Numbered from the stretch's first letter, positions 16,439-24,313 are shown. The stretch is DNA of 27,522 nucleotides from Gemmatimonadota bacterium (GCA_017889745.1 JAGGAG010000011.1:1-27522); one strand, 5' to 3'. Notes: generated by a model from the letters alone, not told the origin. Numbers and translations: made by a program.

Positions 16439-16455
16439 TCCCCACCTTAGCATCC
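16419..16455. repeat. Perfect 9-bp inverted repeat between atpG and mdh
   Basis: GGATGCTAA (16419-16427) and TTAGCATCC (16447-16455) are exact reverse complements separated by 19 bases. The repeat lies in the 139-base gap between the divergent ATPase and mdh-sdh operons. The left arm falls within the candidate mdh promoter spacer and the right arm near its predicted start site, a layout typical of an operator. As an RNA hairpin the 19-base loop would be long and no T-run follows, so a terminator is unlikely. Confidence 0.6.
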
Positions 16456-16486
16456 ACCCCACAATCTCCCTCCTGAGGCTCGCGGC

Positions 16487-17416
16487 ATGCTCCAGAAAGT
16501 CGCGGTAGTCGGCGCCGGCAACGTGGGCGCCACGGCAGCGCAGCGGCTTGCCGAAAAGAACCTGGCCCGCACGGTCGTGTTGATCGACGTGATCGAGGGC
16601 GTTCCCCAGGGCAAGGCGCTCGACCAGTACCAGTCCGGCCCGATCGAGGGTTTCGACACCCGTGTCGTCGGCACCAATGGCTATGACGAGGCGTCGGGCG
16701 CCGAGTTGTTCGTGGTGACGGCCGGGATCGCCCGGAAGCCGGGGATGAGCCGCGACGACCTGGTCAAGACCAACGCGGGCATCGTCAAGTCGGTCGGCGA
16801 GCAGATCAAGCGGGTCGCGCCCAACGCCATCGTGGTGGTGGTGTCGAACCCGCTCGACGTCATGTGCTACGTCGCGATGCGTGCCACCGGCTTCCCGCGC
16901 GAGCGCGTGTTCGGCATGGCGGGTGTGCTCGACACGGCACGCTACCGGATGTTCCTGGCCGAGGCGATCGGCGTATCGGTGGAGGACATCCAGGCGATGG
17001 TGCTGGGGGGCCACGGGGACACGATGGTCCCGCTGCCGTCCTACACGACGGTTTCCGGCATTCCCGTCACGCAGCTCATCAGCCCGGCCAAGCTCGATGC
17101 GATCGTCGACCGGGCACGCAACGGTGGCGCCGAGATCGTGAGCTTCCTCAAGACAGGGTCGGCGTACTACGCGCCGAGTGCGGCGGCCGTGCAGATGGTC
17201 GAGGCGATCGCGCTCGACAAGAAACGGATCCTGCCGTGCTCCGCCTGGCTCACCGGCGAGTTCGGCCTTCGCGACGTGTTCTGCGGGGTGCCGGTGAAGC
17301 TCGGGCGGGCGGGGCTGGAGCAGATCGTGGAGATCAAGCTCTCGGAAGGGGAGCACGCGGCACTGGCGGCGTCGGCCGATGCGGTGCGCAGCACCATGAC
17401 CACGCTCGAGTTCTGA
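16487..17416 (+). CDS. mdh: Malate dehydrogenase (LDH-like type)
   Basis: Oxidises malate to oxaloacetate with NAD+ in the TCA cycle. The 309-residue product starts with the NAD-binding VAVVGAGNVGATAA. The substrate loop ARKPGMSRDDL has arginine (Arg83) at the specificity position, marking malate rather than lactate dehydrogenase, and Arg89 as second substrate ligand. The catalytic His176 is in LGGHGDTMVPL. ATG 16487 begins directly at the first beta strand. The gene opens an mdh-sdhC-sdhA-sdhB cluster: sdhC starts 1 base after its stop (TGAGATG). Linking mdh to complex II genes suggests joint expression of consecutive oxidative TCA steps. Confidence 0.97.
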   Translation: MLQKVAVVGAGNVGATAAQRLAEKNLARTVVLIDVIEGVPQGKALDQYQSGPIEGFDTRVVGTNGYDEASGAELFVVTAGIARKPGMSRDDLVKTNAGIVKSVGEQIKRVAPNAIVVVVSNPLDVMCYVAMRATGFPRERVFGMAGVLDTARYRMFLAEAIGVSVEDIQAMVLGGHGDTMVPLPSYTTVSGIPVTQLISPAKLDAIVDRARNGGAEIVSFLKTGSAYYAPSAAAVQMVEAIALDKKRILPCSAWLTGEFGLRDVFCGVPVKLGRAGLEQIVEIKLSEGEHAALAASADAVRSTMTTLEF

Positions 17417-17417
17417 G

Positions 17418-18077
17418 ATGCACCGGCTCGCCGCCTTCTGGGAATCCTCGGTCGGCAAGAAGGCCGTCATGGCCGTCACCGGCATCGTCGGGGTGCTGTT
17501 CGTGATCGGCCACATGGTGGGCAACCTGCAGGTGTTCCAGGGCGCCGAGCGGCTCAACGCCTACGGGCACCTGCTGCACGGCCCGCTGAACGAGCTGATC
17601 TGGGGCGCGCGGGTGGTGCTGCTCGTGGCCGTGGTGCTGCACATGGTGGCGGCATGGCAACTCACGATGCGCAGCCGGGCAGCGCGGCCCGTGCCGTACG
17701 CGGTCCGCACGCCGCAGGTGTCGACCCTGGCCTCGCGCACGCTGCGATGGGGCGGCGTGCTGCTCCTGGCCTTCCTCGTGTACCACCTCCTCGACCTCAC
17801 CATCGGCGCGGTCAACCCCGCGTTCGAGGAAGGCAACGTCTACGGCAACCTGCTCGGGTCGCTGCAGCGCCCGCTGATCGCAGTCTTCTACATCGTGGCC
17901 ATGGGCGCCCTGGCACTGCATCTCTATCACGGGGCCTGGAGCAGCCTGCGCACGCTGGGCGTGGCGCCGGAGTCCCCGTCGCCGCTCAAGCGGCGGGTGG
18001 CGGTGGCCATCGCGGTGATCGTGGCAGTGGGATTTGCCGTCGTACCCGTCGCCGTGATCCTGGGGATTGTTCGATGA
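17418..18077 (+). CDS. sdhC: Succinate dehydrogenase cytochrome b subunit (B-type, five helices)
   Basis: Membrane anchor of complex II that binds heme b and reduces quinone. The 219-residue single anchor has five predicted membrane segments (about 16-36, 60-80, 109-133, 152-175, 190-216), matching the B-type architecture of Bacillus and epsilonproteobacterial enzymes, which carry two hemes and need no sdhD. Candidate heme-ligand histidines are His32 (VIGHMVGN), His75 (VVLHMVAAW) and further ones in LVYHLLDL and ALHLYHGAW. No sdhD follows, in agreement with this type. It starts 1 base after mdh. A 121-base spacer full of repeats separates it from sdhA. Confidence 0.95.
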   Translation: MHRLAAFWESSVGKKAVMAVTGIVGVLFVIGHMVGNLQVFQGAERLNAYGHLLHGPLNELIWGARVVLLVAVVLHMVAAWQLTMRSRAARPVPYAVRTPQVSTLASRTLRWGGVLLLAFLVYHLLDLTIGAVNPAFEEGNVYGNLLGSLQRPLIAVFYIVAMGALALHLYHGAWSSLRTLGVAPESPSPLKRRVAVAIAVIVAVGFAVVPVAVILGIVR

Positions 18078-18081
18078 CACT

Positions 18082-18117
18082 GCGTGAACGGTCGGCCTGC
18101 AAACCGCGTGAACGGTC
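18082..18117 (+). repeat. Direct repeat GCGTGAACGGTC, two copies
   Basis: Identical 12-base copies at 18082-18093 and 18106-18117, 24 bases start to start, directly after the sdhC stop. The second copy is also the left outer arm of the hairpin at 18106-18181. The phase of just over two helical turns could place protein sites on nearly the same DNA face, but repeat expansion is an equally good explanation. Confidence 0.75.
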
Positions 18118-18181
18118 AACAGTCAACGGTGAACGGGTTGGCACAAGACCCCGTTCACCGTTCCCGGTTCACCGTTCACGC
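18106..18181 (+). repeat. Nested inverted-repeat element between sdhC and sdhA
   Basis: Outer arms GCGTGAACGGT (18106-18116) and ACCGTTCACGC (18171-18181) are an exact 11-bp pair. Inner arms AACGGTGAACGGG (18125-18137) and CCCGTTCACCGTT (18150-18162) are an exact 13-bp pair around a 12-base loop. Symmetric 8-base interior segments lie between them. All arms are built from one unit, GTGAACGGT / ACCGTTCAC. As RNA this would be a long, stable stem in the sdhCAB message, 17 bases before the sdhA start. It resembles a REP-type or small non-autonomous intergenic repeat; copy number elsewhere is unknown. Confidence 0.85.
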
Positions 18182-18198
18182 TCTTCCGAGGCTTGCGC

Positions 18199-20112
18199 AT
18201 GGAGCTGAACGCCAAAGTCCCGGCTGGTCCGCTTGCCGACAAGTGGGAGCGCCACCAGTTCGACCTGAAGCTCGTGAATCCGGCCAACAAGCGGAAGTTC
18301 ACGGTCATCGTGGTGGGCAGCGGACTCGCAGGCGCGTCGGCGGCGGCGAGCATGAGCGAACTGGGATACAACGTGAAGTGTTTCTGCTTCCAGGACTCGC
18401 CCCGGCGGGCGCACTCGATCGCGGCCCAGGGCGGGATCAACGCCGCCAAGAACTACCAGAACGACGGCGACAGCGTCTGGCGGCTGTTCTACGACACGAT
18501 CAAGGGCGGCGACTTCCGGGCGCGCGAGGCCAACGTCTACCGCCTGGCCGAGATCAGCGTGCGCATCATCGACCAGTGCGTGGCGCAGGGGGTGCCGTTC
18601 GCGCGGGAGTACGGAGGCTTCCTGGCCAACCGCTCGTTCGGCGGCGCGCAGGTGTCGCGCACGTTCTACGCGCGGGGCCAGACGGGCCAGCAGCTGCTGC
18701 TGGGCGCGTACCAGGCGCTCGAGAAGGAGGTGCAGCGGGGCGGGGTGGTGATGAACTCCCGGAGCGAAATGCTCGACATCGTGACGGTGGACGGCCGTGC
18801 CCGCGGCATCGTGGTGCGCGACCTGGTGACCGGGCAGGTCGAGTCGCATGCGGCGGACGCCGTGGTGCTCGCCACCGGCGGCTACGGCAACGTGTTCTAC
18901 CTCTCCACCAACGCGCGCGGCTGCAACGTCACCGCCTCGTGGCGGGCGCACCGCCGCGGGGCGCTCTTCGCCAATCCCTGCTTCACCCAGATCCACCCGA
19001 CGTGCATCCCGGTGAGCGGAGACTACCAGTCGAAGCTCACGCTGATGTCCGAGTCCCTCCGCAACGACGGGCGGGTGTGGGTGCCGGTGAAGGCCGGGGA
19101 CCGGCGGCCGCCGGGCGACATTCCCGAGGCGGAGCGTGACTACTACCTGGAGCGGAAGTACCCGAGCTTCGGCAACCTGGCCCCGCGCGACATCGCGAGC
19201 CGCGCCGCCAAGGAAGTGTGTGACGAGGGGCGGGGCGTGGGCCCCGGCGGACGCGGCGTCTATCTCGACTTCGCGGCGTCGATCCAGCGGCTGGGCGAGG
19301 CGAAGATCGCCGAGCGGTACGGCAACCTGTTCGACATGTACCGGCGGATCACGGACGAAAACCCGTACCAGGTGCCAATGCGCATCTATCCGGCGGTGCA
19401 CTACACGATGGGCGGCCTCTGGGTCGACTACAACCTCATGAGCACGCTGCCGGGGCTGCACGTGATCGGTGAGGCCAACTTCTCGGACCACGGGGCCAAC
19501 CGGCTCGGCGCGAGCGCCCTGATGCAGGGCCTGGCCGACGGATACTTCGTCATCCCGCTCACCATCGGCGACTACCTGGCCACGGCCAAGCTGCCGCCGG
19601 TCGGCACCGACCACCCCGAGTTCAGGCGGGTGGAGGCGGAGGTGTCGGGCCGGATCGCGCGGCTGCTCGGTGCCAAGGGACGGCGCAGCGCCGACTCGTT
19701 CCACCGCGAGCTCGGCAAGCTCATGTGGGAGAAGTGCGGCATGGCGCGATCCGCGGCCGGGCTCACGGAGGCCCTCGCCCGGATTCCCGCGCTGCGCGAG
19801 GAGTTCTGGAGCGACGTCCATGTTCCCGGCAGCGGCACGGCGCTCAACCAGTCGCTGGAGCACGCCGGCCGCGTCGCCGACTTCATGGAGCTGGGTGAAC
19901 TGATGTGCCGCGACGCCCTGGAGCGCGAGGAGTCGTGCGGTGGTCACTTCCGGGTGGAACACCAGACGGAGGATGGCGAGGCGCGCCGCGACGACACGCG
20001 GTTCTGCTACGCGGCGGCCTGGGAATGGGCGGGCGAGGGCGCGCCGCAGGGGCTCACGCGCGAGCCCCTGCAGTTCGACAACGTCACGCTTTCGGCGCGG
20101 TCCTACAAATGA
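18199..20112 (+). CDS. sdhA: Succinate dehydrogenase/fumarate reductase flavoprotein subunit
   Basis: Oxidises succinate to fumarate at a covalently bound FAD on the cytoplasmic side of complex II. The 637-residue product has the dinucleotide motif VVGSGLAGASAA (about 38-49) and His72 in RRAHSIAAQGGINAAKNY as the FAD-linking histidine. The substrate/active-site segments are IHPTCIP, YPAVHYTMGGLWVDY and the FAD-proximal GEANFSDHGANRLGASALMQG. Segments such as GDSVWRLFYDTIKGGDFRAREAN are typical of the B-type enzyme family and agree with the five-helix SdhC. ATG 18199 is chosen; a TTG two codons earlier is less likely. The stop overlaps sdhB by 4 bases (ATGA). Confidence 0.97.
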   Translation: MELNAKVPAGPLADKWERHQFDLKLVNPANKRKFTVIVVGSGLAGASAAASMSELGYNVKCFCFQDSPRRAHSIAAQGGINAAKNYQNDGDSVWRLFYDTIKGGDFRAREANVYRLAEISVRIIDQCVAQGVPFAREYGGFLANRSFGGAQVSRTFYARGQTGQQLLLGAYQALEKEVQRGGVVMNSRSEMLDIVTVDGRARGIVVRDLVTGQVESHAADAVVLATGGYGNVFYLSTNARGCNVTASWRAHRRGALFANPCFTQIHPTCIPVSGDYQSKLTLMSESLRNDGRVWVPVKAGDRRPPGDIPEAERDYYLERKYPSFGNLAPRDIASRAAKEVCDEGRGVGPGGRGVYLDFAASIQRLGEAKIAERYGNLFDMYRRITDENPYQVPMRIYPAVHYTMGGLWVDYNLMSTLPGLHVIGEANFSDHGANRLGASALMQGLADGYFVIPLTIGDYLATAKLPPVGTDHPEFRRVEAEVSGRIARLLGAKGRRSADSFHRELGKLMWEKCGMARSAAGLTEALARIPALREEFWSDVHVPGSGTALNQSLEHAGRVADFMELGELMCRDALEREESCGGHFRVEHQTEDGEARRDDTRFCYAAAWEWAGEGAPQGLTREPLQFDNVTLSARSYK

Positions 20113-20900
20113 GCCACGACGATACCATGCAGATCACCGTCCGTGTATGGCGGCAGCCGGGTCCGGCGGCCGGCGGCGCGCTGGTCTCGTACGACGTGCC
20201 CGGCGTCAGCCCGGAAATGTCGTTCCTCGAGATGCTCGACGTGCTGAACGAACGGCTGACCGAGCGGGGCGAGCTGCCCATCGCGTTCGATCACGACTGC
20301 CGCGAGGGCATCTGCGGCATGTGCGGGCTGATGATCAACGGTGTGGCGCACGGGCCGGAGAAGGCGACCACCACCTGCCAGCTGCACATGCGAAGCTTCA
20401 GGAATGGCGACGTGATCACGGTGGAGCCGTGGCGCGCGACGGCGTTCCCGGTGCTGGCCGACCTCGTGGTGGACCGGCGCGCCCTGGACCGGATCATCGC
20501 CTCGGGCGGGTTCATCTCGGCCCCGACAGGGGGCGCGCCCGATGGCAACGCCATCCCGGTGCCCAAGCCGGCGGCCGACCAAGCCATGGATGCCGCCGCG
20601 TGCATCGGGTGTGGCGCCTGCGTGGCGGCCTGCCCCAACGGGTCGGCATCGTTGTTCACCGCCGCCAAGATCTCCCACCTCGGCCTGCTGCCGCAGGGCC
20701 AGGCCGAACGTTTCCGCCGCGCGCTGTCGATGGTGCAGCAGATGGACCTCGAGCACTTCGGCAGCTGCACGCTCTACGGCGAGTGCCAGGAGGCATGCCC
20801 GAAGGAGATCAGCATCGACACCATCACCCGCATGAACGGCGACTTCCTGCGGGCGGCCGCCCAGCCGCCGGTGCGAGAAGCCGCCACCGGTAGCATCTGA
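20109..20900 (+). CDS. sdhB: Succinate dehydrogenase/fumarate reductase iron-sulfur subunit
   Basis: Carries electrons from FAD through three Fe-S clusters to the quinone site. The 263-residue product has the [2Fe-2S] ligand region CREGICGMCG (plus a downstream Cys in TTTCQLHM). It also has the [4Fe-4S] motif CIGCGACVAACP and the C-terminal cluster segment CTLYGECQEACPKEI. All cluster cysteines that I expect are present. The start overlaps the sdhA stop; a second ATG at 20127 (MQITVRVW) would shorten the protein by six residues. It ends the mdh-sdhCAB unit. The next 72 bases are GC-rich with only weak short hairpins and no convincing terminator. Confidence 0.97.
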   Translation: MSHDDTMQITVRVWRQPGPAAGGALVSYDVPGVSPEMSFLEMLDVLNERLTERGELPIAFDHDCREGICGMCGLMINGVAHGPEKATTTCQLHMRSFRNGDVITVEPWRATAFPVLADLVVDRRALDRIIASGGFISAPTGGAPDGNAIPVPKPAADQAMDAAACIGCGACVAACPNGSASLFTAAKISHLGLLPQGQAERFRRALSMVQQMDLEHFGSCTLYGECQEACPKEISIDTITRMNGDFLRAAAQPPVREAATGSI

Positions 20901-20972
20901 CCCGCCGCACGGCCCGGCGCGGGCGGTGTGCAACCCGCCACTTCGTTCGTCTCCCTTGGCGGAACCCACTCA

Positions 20973-22226
20973 ATGTCGCTTACTCGGAGCGCTTGTGCGC
21001 TCGCCGTCGGACTGGCCGCCGGGGTGGTGCCGGCGGCGGCGCAGCGGCTCCGGGGACACGCCATGGGCCAGGCGCTCCCCTCGGTGATCACCGCCGGCGC
21101 CGTGCCGGGCGGCGGGGCGCTGACCGAGGTCACCGTGCTCCAGCCGCTGCTCATGGGTGAGCTGGCATACGGGCCGGTGCTCCGCGGCCGCATGACACTC
21201 GACTTCGAGGGGGTCACGATGCCGGCCGGCGAACTGGCGCTTGGCGGATGGGGCGAGGGATTCGTGGACCGGCGGCATCCGCACACGTATCTCCACGAGG
21301 CGATGGTATGGGGTTCTGCACCGGTGGGCAGCGTGGCGGGCGTGAGCATGGCGGGAGGGCTCGCGGCAGGGAAGGGTATCGTACCGTTCGGAACGGATGA
21401 TCCGATGTCGCGTCCGTTCGTGCGTTTCCCGGTGAATCATCACCTTGCTCAGATCGTCGAGCGCGCCGAGATCGCGACGGGATGGCGGCTCGGGCTGGCA
21501 GGCCTGGAGGGCGCCGTCTTCAACGGCGACGAGCCGGAGACGCCGGACCAGTGGCCGAGCATGAGCCGCTTCGCCGATTCCTGGGCTGCGAGGGTAACGC
21601 TGTGGCCGGTGCGGGGGCTCGAGATACAGGGATCGTTCGCCGCGGTGAATTCACCGGAGCACCGCGGGGGAGCCGGGCTCGATCAGGCCAAGTGGAGCGC
21701 CTCGGCACGGCTGCAGCGGGTGGTCGGACGCACCGGTATCTATGGGCTGCTCGAATGGGCCCGCACGGAAGAGGGCGACAACGCATTCGTGTTCGCGTCC
21801 GTGCTGGCGGAAGGATCGGTCCTCTCAGGCCGGCACCGAATCGGGTACCGGGTGGAGCGCACCGGACGGCCGGAAGAGGAGCGGTTCTTCGACAACCCAT
21901 ACCGCTCGCCGCGGCCGCTGCTGGACAACAGCATCGTGGGGCAGACGCGGTGGACCCTGCACACGGTCAACTACGCGCTGCAGCTCTCCCTGGCGCACGG
22001 CAAGCTCGGGGTGCAGCCATTCGTCGAGGTGACCTTCGGGCAGGTGAGTGACGTCGGCGCCGGACTGTTCGAGGCGGCGGCGTTGTACGGCACCAGCGAC
22101 GTGCGCGGCCTGACGCTCGGAATGCGGCTCGACTTCGGCGGTGCCATGGGACGGATGGGACGATACGGGGCGGTGGCAGTACCGGATGAGCAGGTGATGG
22201 CGGAACGGAATGGACACAACCACTAG
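20973..22226 (+). CDS. Uncharacterised outer-membrane beta-barrel protein
   Basis: A 417-residue product with a Sec signal peptide (about 1-23: basic start, hydrophobic ACALAVGLAAGVV, cleavage after AAA near AAAQ). The body has alternating aromatic/hydrophobic strands ending in Gly/Asp turns, and the last strands end near RLDFGG. From memory, its layout recalls an uncharacterised barrel family often seen beside metal-efflux genes: an HPH-containing segment (DRRHPHTYLHEAMVWG), then NHH, then a DSWAARVTLWP segment. No efflux genes are in this window and no function is proven. The last residues (NGHNH) are polar and His-rich, so the barrel may not end exactly at the C-terminus. ATG 20973 gives a proper signal peptide; a GTG at 20928 would not. 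The stop overlaps the next gene's ribosome binding site. Confidence 0.75.
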   Translation: MSLTRSACALAVGLAAGVVPAAAQRLRGHAMGQALPSVITAGAVPGGGALTEVTVLQPLLMGELAYGPVLRGRMTLDFEGVTMPAGELALGGWGEGFVDRRHPHTYLHEAMVWGSAPVGSVAGVSMAGGLAAGKGIVPFGTDDPMSRPFVRFPVNHHLAQIVERAEIATGWRLGLAGLEGAVFNGDEPETPDQWPSMSRFADSWAARVTLWPVRGLEIQGSFAAVNSPEHRGGAGLDQAKWSASARLQRVVGRTGIYGLLEWARTEEGDNAFVFASVLAEGSVLSGRHRIGYRVERTGRPEEERFFDNPYRSPRPLLDNSIVGQTRWTLHTVNYALQLSLAHGKLGVQPFVEVTFGQVSDVGAGLFEAAALYGTSDVRGLTLGMRLDFGGAMGRMGRYGAVAVPDEQVMAERNGHNH

Positions 22227-22230
22227 GAGG
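22225..22230 (+). promoter_or_regulatory. Consensus ribosome binding site overlapping a stop codon
   Basis: AGGAGG overlaps the last two bases of the upstream TAG and lies 8 bases before the ATG at 22239. It fixes that start and suggests efficient translation coupled to the barrel gene. Confidence 0.75.
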
Positions 22231-22238
22231 AAGACGCC

Positions 22239-22682
22239 ATGAGAATGGCACTGGTGAAGTTGGCGCTGGCCACCGGCGTCGGGCTCGTGACGCTGGCTGC
22301 GTGTGGCTCGGCCAATGACGGCTTCGACCCCGCCGTACCGACGACGGTCGTGTACGTGGCCGGCTCGGGCCAGTCCGGCGATGTCGGCGACCTGCTCCCG
22401 GAAATGCTTACGGTAAAGACCGCCAACTTCGTGGGCGACCCCGTCGCGGGAGTCACCGTCGAGTGGTTCGTGGTGAGCGGTGACGGTAGCATCAGCAGTG
22501 CCACCACCACTTCCGACGCCAACGGCCTGGCGCAGGTGAGCTGGGTCCTGGGCCCGATCGTCGGGCCACAGGTAGTTCAGGCGGTCTCTGGGTCGCTGAC
22601 GGGATCCCCCATCAGCTTCGGCGCGACGGCCCGCACGCCTCCCCCGGATGGCGGTGGCGGCGCAGCGGCACGCGCCCGCTGA
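22239..22682 (+). CDS. Lipoprotein with one bacterial Ig-like (Big-1-like) domain
   Basis: A 147-residue product with a lipoprotein signal peptide: MRMALVKLALATG, then the lipobox LAAC with Cys22. Gly-Ser follow the Cys, so retention in the inner membrane by an Asp+2 rule is not indicated. Residues about 35-132 form an Ig-like domain of Big-1 character: VGDLLPEMLTVKTANFVGDP, VAGVTVEWFVVSGDGSIS, TTTSDANGLAQVSWVLGP and VQAVSGSLTGSPISFGATA. The tail is short and Pro/Gly/Ala-rich. It lies 12 bases after the barrel gene and overlaps the next lipoprotein gene by one base. A paralogue of the same length lies at 24314-24757. Function unknown; a surface or periplasmic binding role is inference. Confidence 0.82.
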   Translation: MRMALVKLALATGVGLVTLAACGSANDGFDPAVPTTVVYVAGSGQSGDVGDLLPEMLTVKTANFVGDPVAGVTVEWFVVSGDGSISSATTTSDANGLAQVSWVLGPIVGPQVVQAVSGSLTGSPISFGATARTPPPDGGGGAAARAR

Positions 22683-24190
22683 TGAATGGCCTCCGCCGCA
22701 CACTGCTCCTGGCTGGCATTGTCGTGGGAGCAGCGTGCGGCGGGGGTGACCCGGGCGGCGGTGGCCCGGTCGTGCCTCCGCCGACCCAGGGTTTCGCAGC
22801 GGCCGGTGGCAGGGCGCAGCGCGCGGTAGCAGGCACCACGGTTCCAGTACCCTACACGGTGCGCGTCACCAACGCGGCGGGACAGCCCGTCGCCGATGCC
22901 GCCGTGCGCTGGACGCTCGCAGCGGCCAGCGGAAGCCTTTCTGCCGCATCCACCCGCACCGATGCTTCCGGTCATGCCTCGGTGCTCCACACCCTTGGCC
23001 CCGTTCCCGGGGTGCAGGAGGCGTCGGCCTCCCTCGACGGGGCCACGGCGGTCACTCCGGTGCTCTTCGGCACTTTGGCGGTCAGCGCTGCCCCCGCCGT
23101 TCGCGTCGCCGAGGTGGCCATCCCCGCCGACTACGGCATCCACGACACCTTTGTGCGTGATGGCCTGGCGTTCGTGTGCGCATGGAACACCGGCCTCATC
23201 ATCTACGACGTGGGGCACGGCATCCGGGGCGGCAGCCCGAGCGCGCCGGCCGAGGTCTCGCGCATCGTGCCGCCCCAGGGGCCCGTCAGCGGCTTCACCG
23301 GCTCCATCCACAACGCCTGGTGGTTCCACAACCCGGTTCGCGGTGAGTCGCGCTACGTCTTTCTGGGGCAGGAGGGACCAGGGGTGATCGGCAGCGAGTC
23401 GCGCGGGGACATCTCGGTGGTGGACGTGTCCGACCTCGAACACCCGCAGGCGGTTGCGACGTTCGGCCTCGCAGGGAGCGGCACGCACAACTTCTGGGTC
23501 GACGAGCCGGCGCAGGTTCTCTACGCGGCGTACTACAACGGGGGCGTGGTGGCGATCGACGTGTCGGGCACGCTGTCGGGCGACCTCGGTGCCAGGCTCA
23601 TCTCAGAGGTGCGGCCCGGCGGGCCGGACAGCACCTATACGTGGGGAGTCCAGGTCGCCAACGGATGGGTGTACGCCAGTGACATGGAATCAGGACTCTG
23701 GCGGCTGGCTCCTGCATCAGCCGGAATGATGGTCCTCGGTGGCGGCCAGAACGTGCTGGACCGCTGGACATCGGACCTGTGGGTCAGCAACCCGTATGCA
23801 TTCACCGGGACGTGGGGCGGCGTGGCCCGCCGTGACAGCACCGGGAGGCTCAATCCAGGGAATGCGCTCAAGATCTGGCTGCTGCTGCCGTCGGGCGACC
23901 CGGTGCTCACGGACTCCCTGATCCTGGGTAACGTGGGAACGATCAGCGATGTGGAGGTGAGTGGCGATGGCCAGCGACTGCTGCTGACGACAGAGCGGGG
24001 TACTGGGGGCTTCAGCATCTACTCGTTGGGTAACCCGGAGGTCCCCGTCCTGATGGCAACGGCCGCCGAATCGAGCGGTCTCCACACCGGCACATTCGCC
24101 CGGATCGGCGGTCGTGACTTCGTGTTCGCCGCCCGGAACCCGGGTAATCCGGCCTTGGTGGTGTACGACGTGACCGAAGCGTTACACTAG
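22682..24190 (+). CDS. Lipoprotein with Ig-like domain and LVIVD-like beta-propeller
   Basis: A 502-residue product with a lipobox ending at Cys19 (VGAAC), then a Gly/Pro-rich linker. An Ig-like domain follows at about 40-137 (VPYTVRVTNAAGQPVADAAV, RTDASGHASVLHTLGP, then VTPVLFGTLAVS). Residues about 145-502 form repeated blades resembling LVIVD repeats: HDTFVRDGLAFVCAWNTGL, RGDISVVDVSDLEHPQAV, GTHNFWVDEPAQVLYAAYYN, VQVANGWVYASDMESGLW, ISDVEVSGDGQRLLLTTERG, and FVFAARNPGNPALVVYDV. This suggests a five- to six-bladed propeller anchored to an outer membrane. The start shares a base with the upstream stop (TGATG). No catalytic motif is visible; ligand or partner binding is the likeliest role, by inference. 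Confidence 0.8.
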   Translation: MNGLRRTLLLAGIVVGAACGGGDPGGGGPVVPPPTQGFAAAGGRAQRAVAGTTVPVPYTVRVTNAAGQPVADAAVRWTLAAASGSLSAASTRTDASGHASVLHTLGPVPGVQEASASLDGATAVTPVLFGTLAVSAAPAVRVAEVAIPADYGIHDTFVRDGLAFVCAWNTGLIIYDVGHGIRGGSPSAPAEVSRIVPPQGPVSGFTGSIHNAWWFHNPVRGESRYVFLGQEGPGVIGSESRGDISVVDVSDLEHPQAVATFGLAGSGTHNFWVDEPAQVLYAAYYNGGVVAIDVSGTLSGDLGARLISEVRPGGPDSTYTWGVQVANGWVYASDMESGLWRLAPASAGMMVLGGGQNVLDRWTSDLWVSNPYAFTGTWGGVARRDSTGRLNPGNALKIWLLLPSGDPVLTDSLILGNVGTISDVEVSGDGQRLLLTTERGTGGFSIYSLGNPEVPVLMATAAESSGLHTGTFARIGGRDFVFAARNPGNPALVVYDVTEALH

Positions 24191-24201
24191 ACGCCATCAC
24201 T

Positions 24202-24217
24202 ACTGCGCCGGCGCAGT
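24202..24217 (+). terminator. Perfect 16-bp palindrome after the propeller gene
   Basis: ACTGCGCCGGCGCAGT is a perfect palindrome beginning 12 bases after the stop codon at 24190 and followed by TTC. As RNA it folds into a 6-bp stem with a CCGG loop, a plausible weak terminator. As DNA it could equally be a dimer-binding site in the leader of the next gene. Confidence 0.4.
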
Positions 24218-24313
24218 TTCGAGATGAAACATCGTGCGGGCACCAGTTGGACCCTCGTCTCCCTACGTGCAACGCCCGCGGCACGGTGATTCCACACTTG
24301 GCAGGGTGATGCC

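Noticed and set aside
16419..16455. Inverted repeat as a bidirectional terminator
   Set aside because: It sits between divergent starts, where no transcript is expected to end, has a 19-base loop and lacks T-runs.
18106..18181. CRISPR-like or integron-like repeat
   Set aside because: Repeats are short, overlapping and mutually inverted with no regular spacers, and no cas or integrase gene is near.
20901..20972. Terminator after sdhB
   Set aside because: Only short imperfect GC pairs such as CCCGC/GCGGG are present and no T-run follows, so I could not support a terminator.
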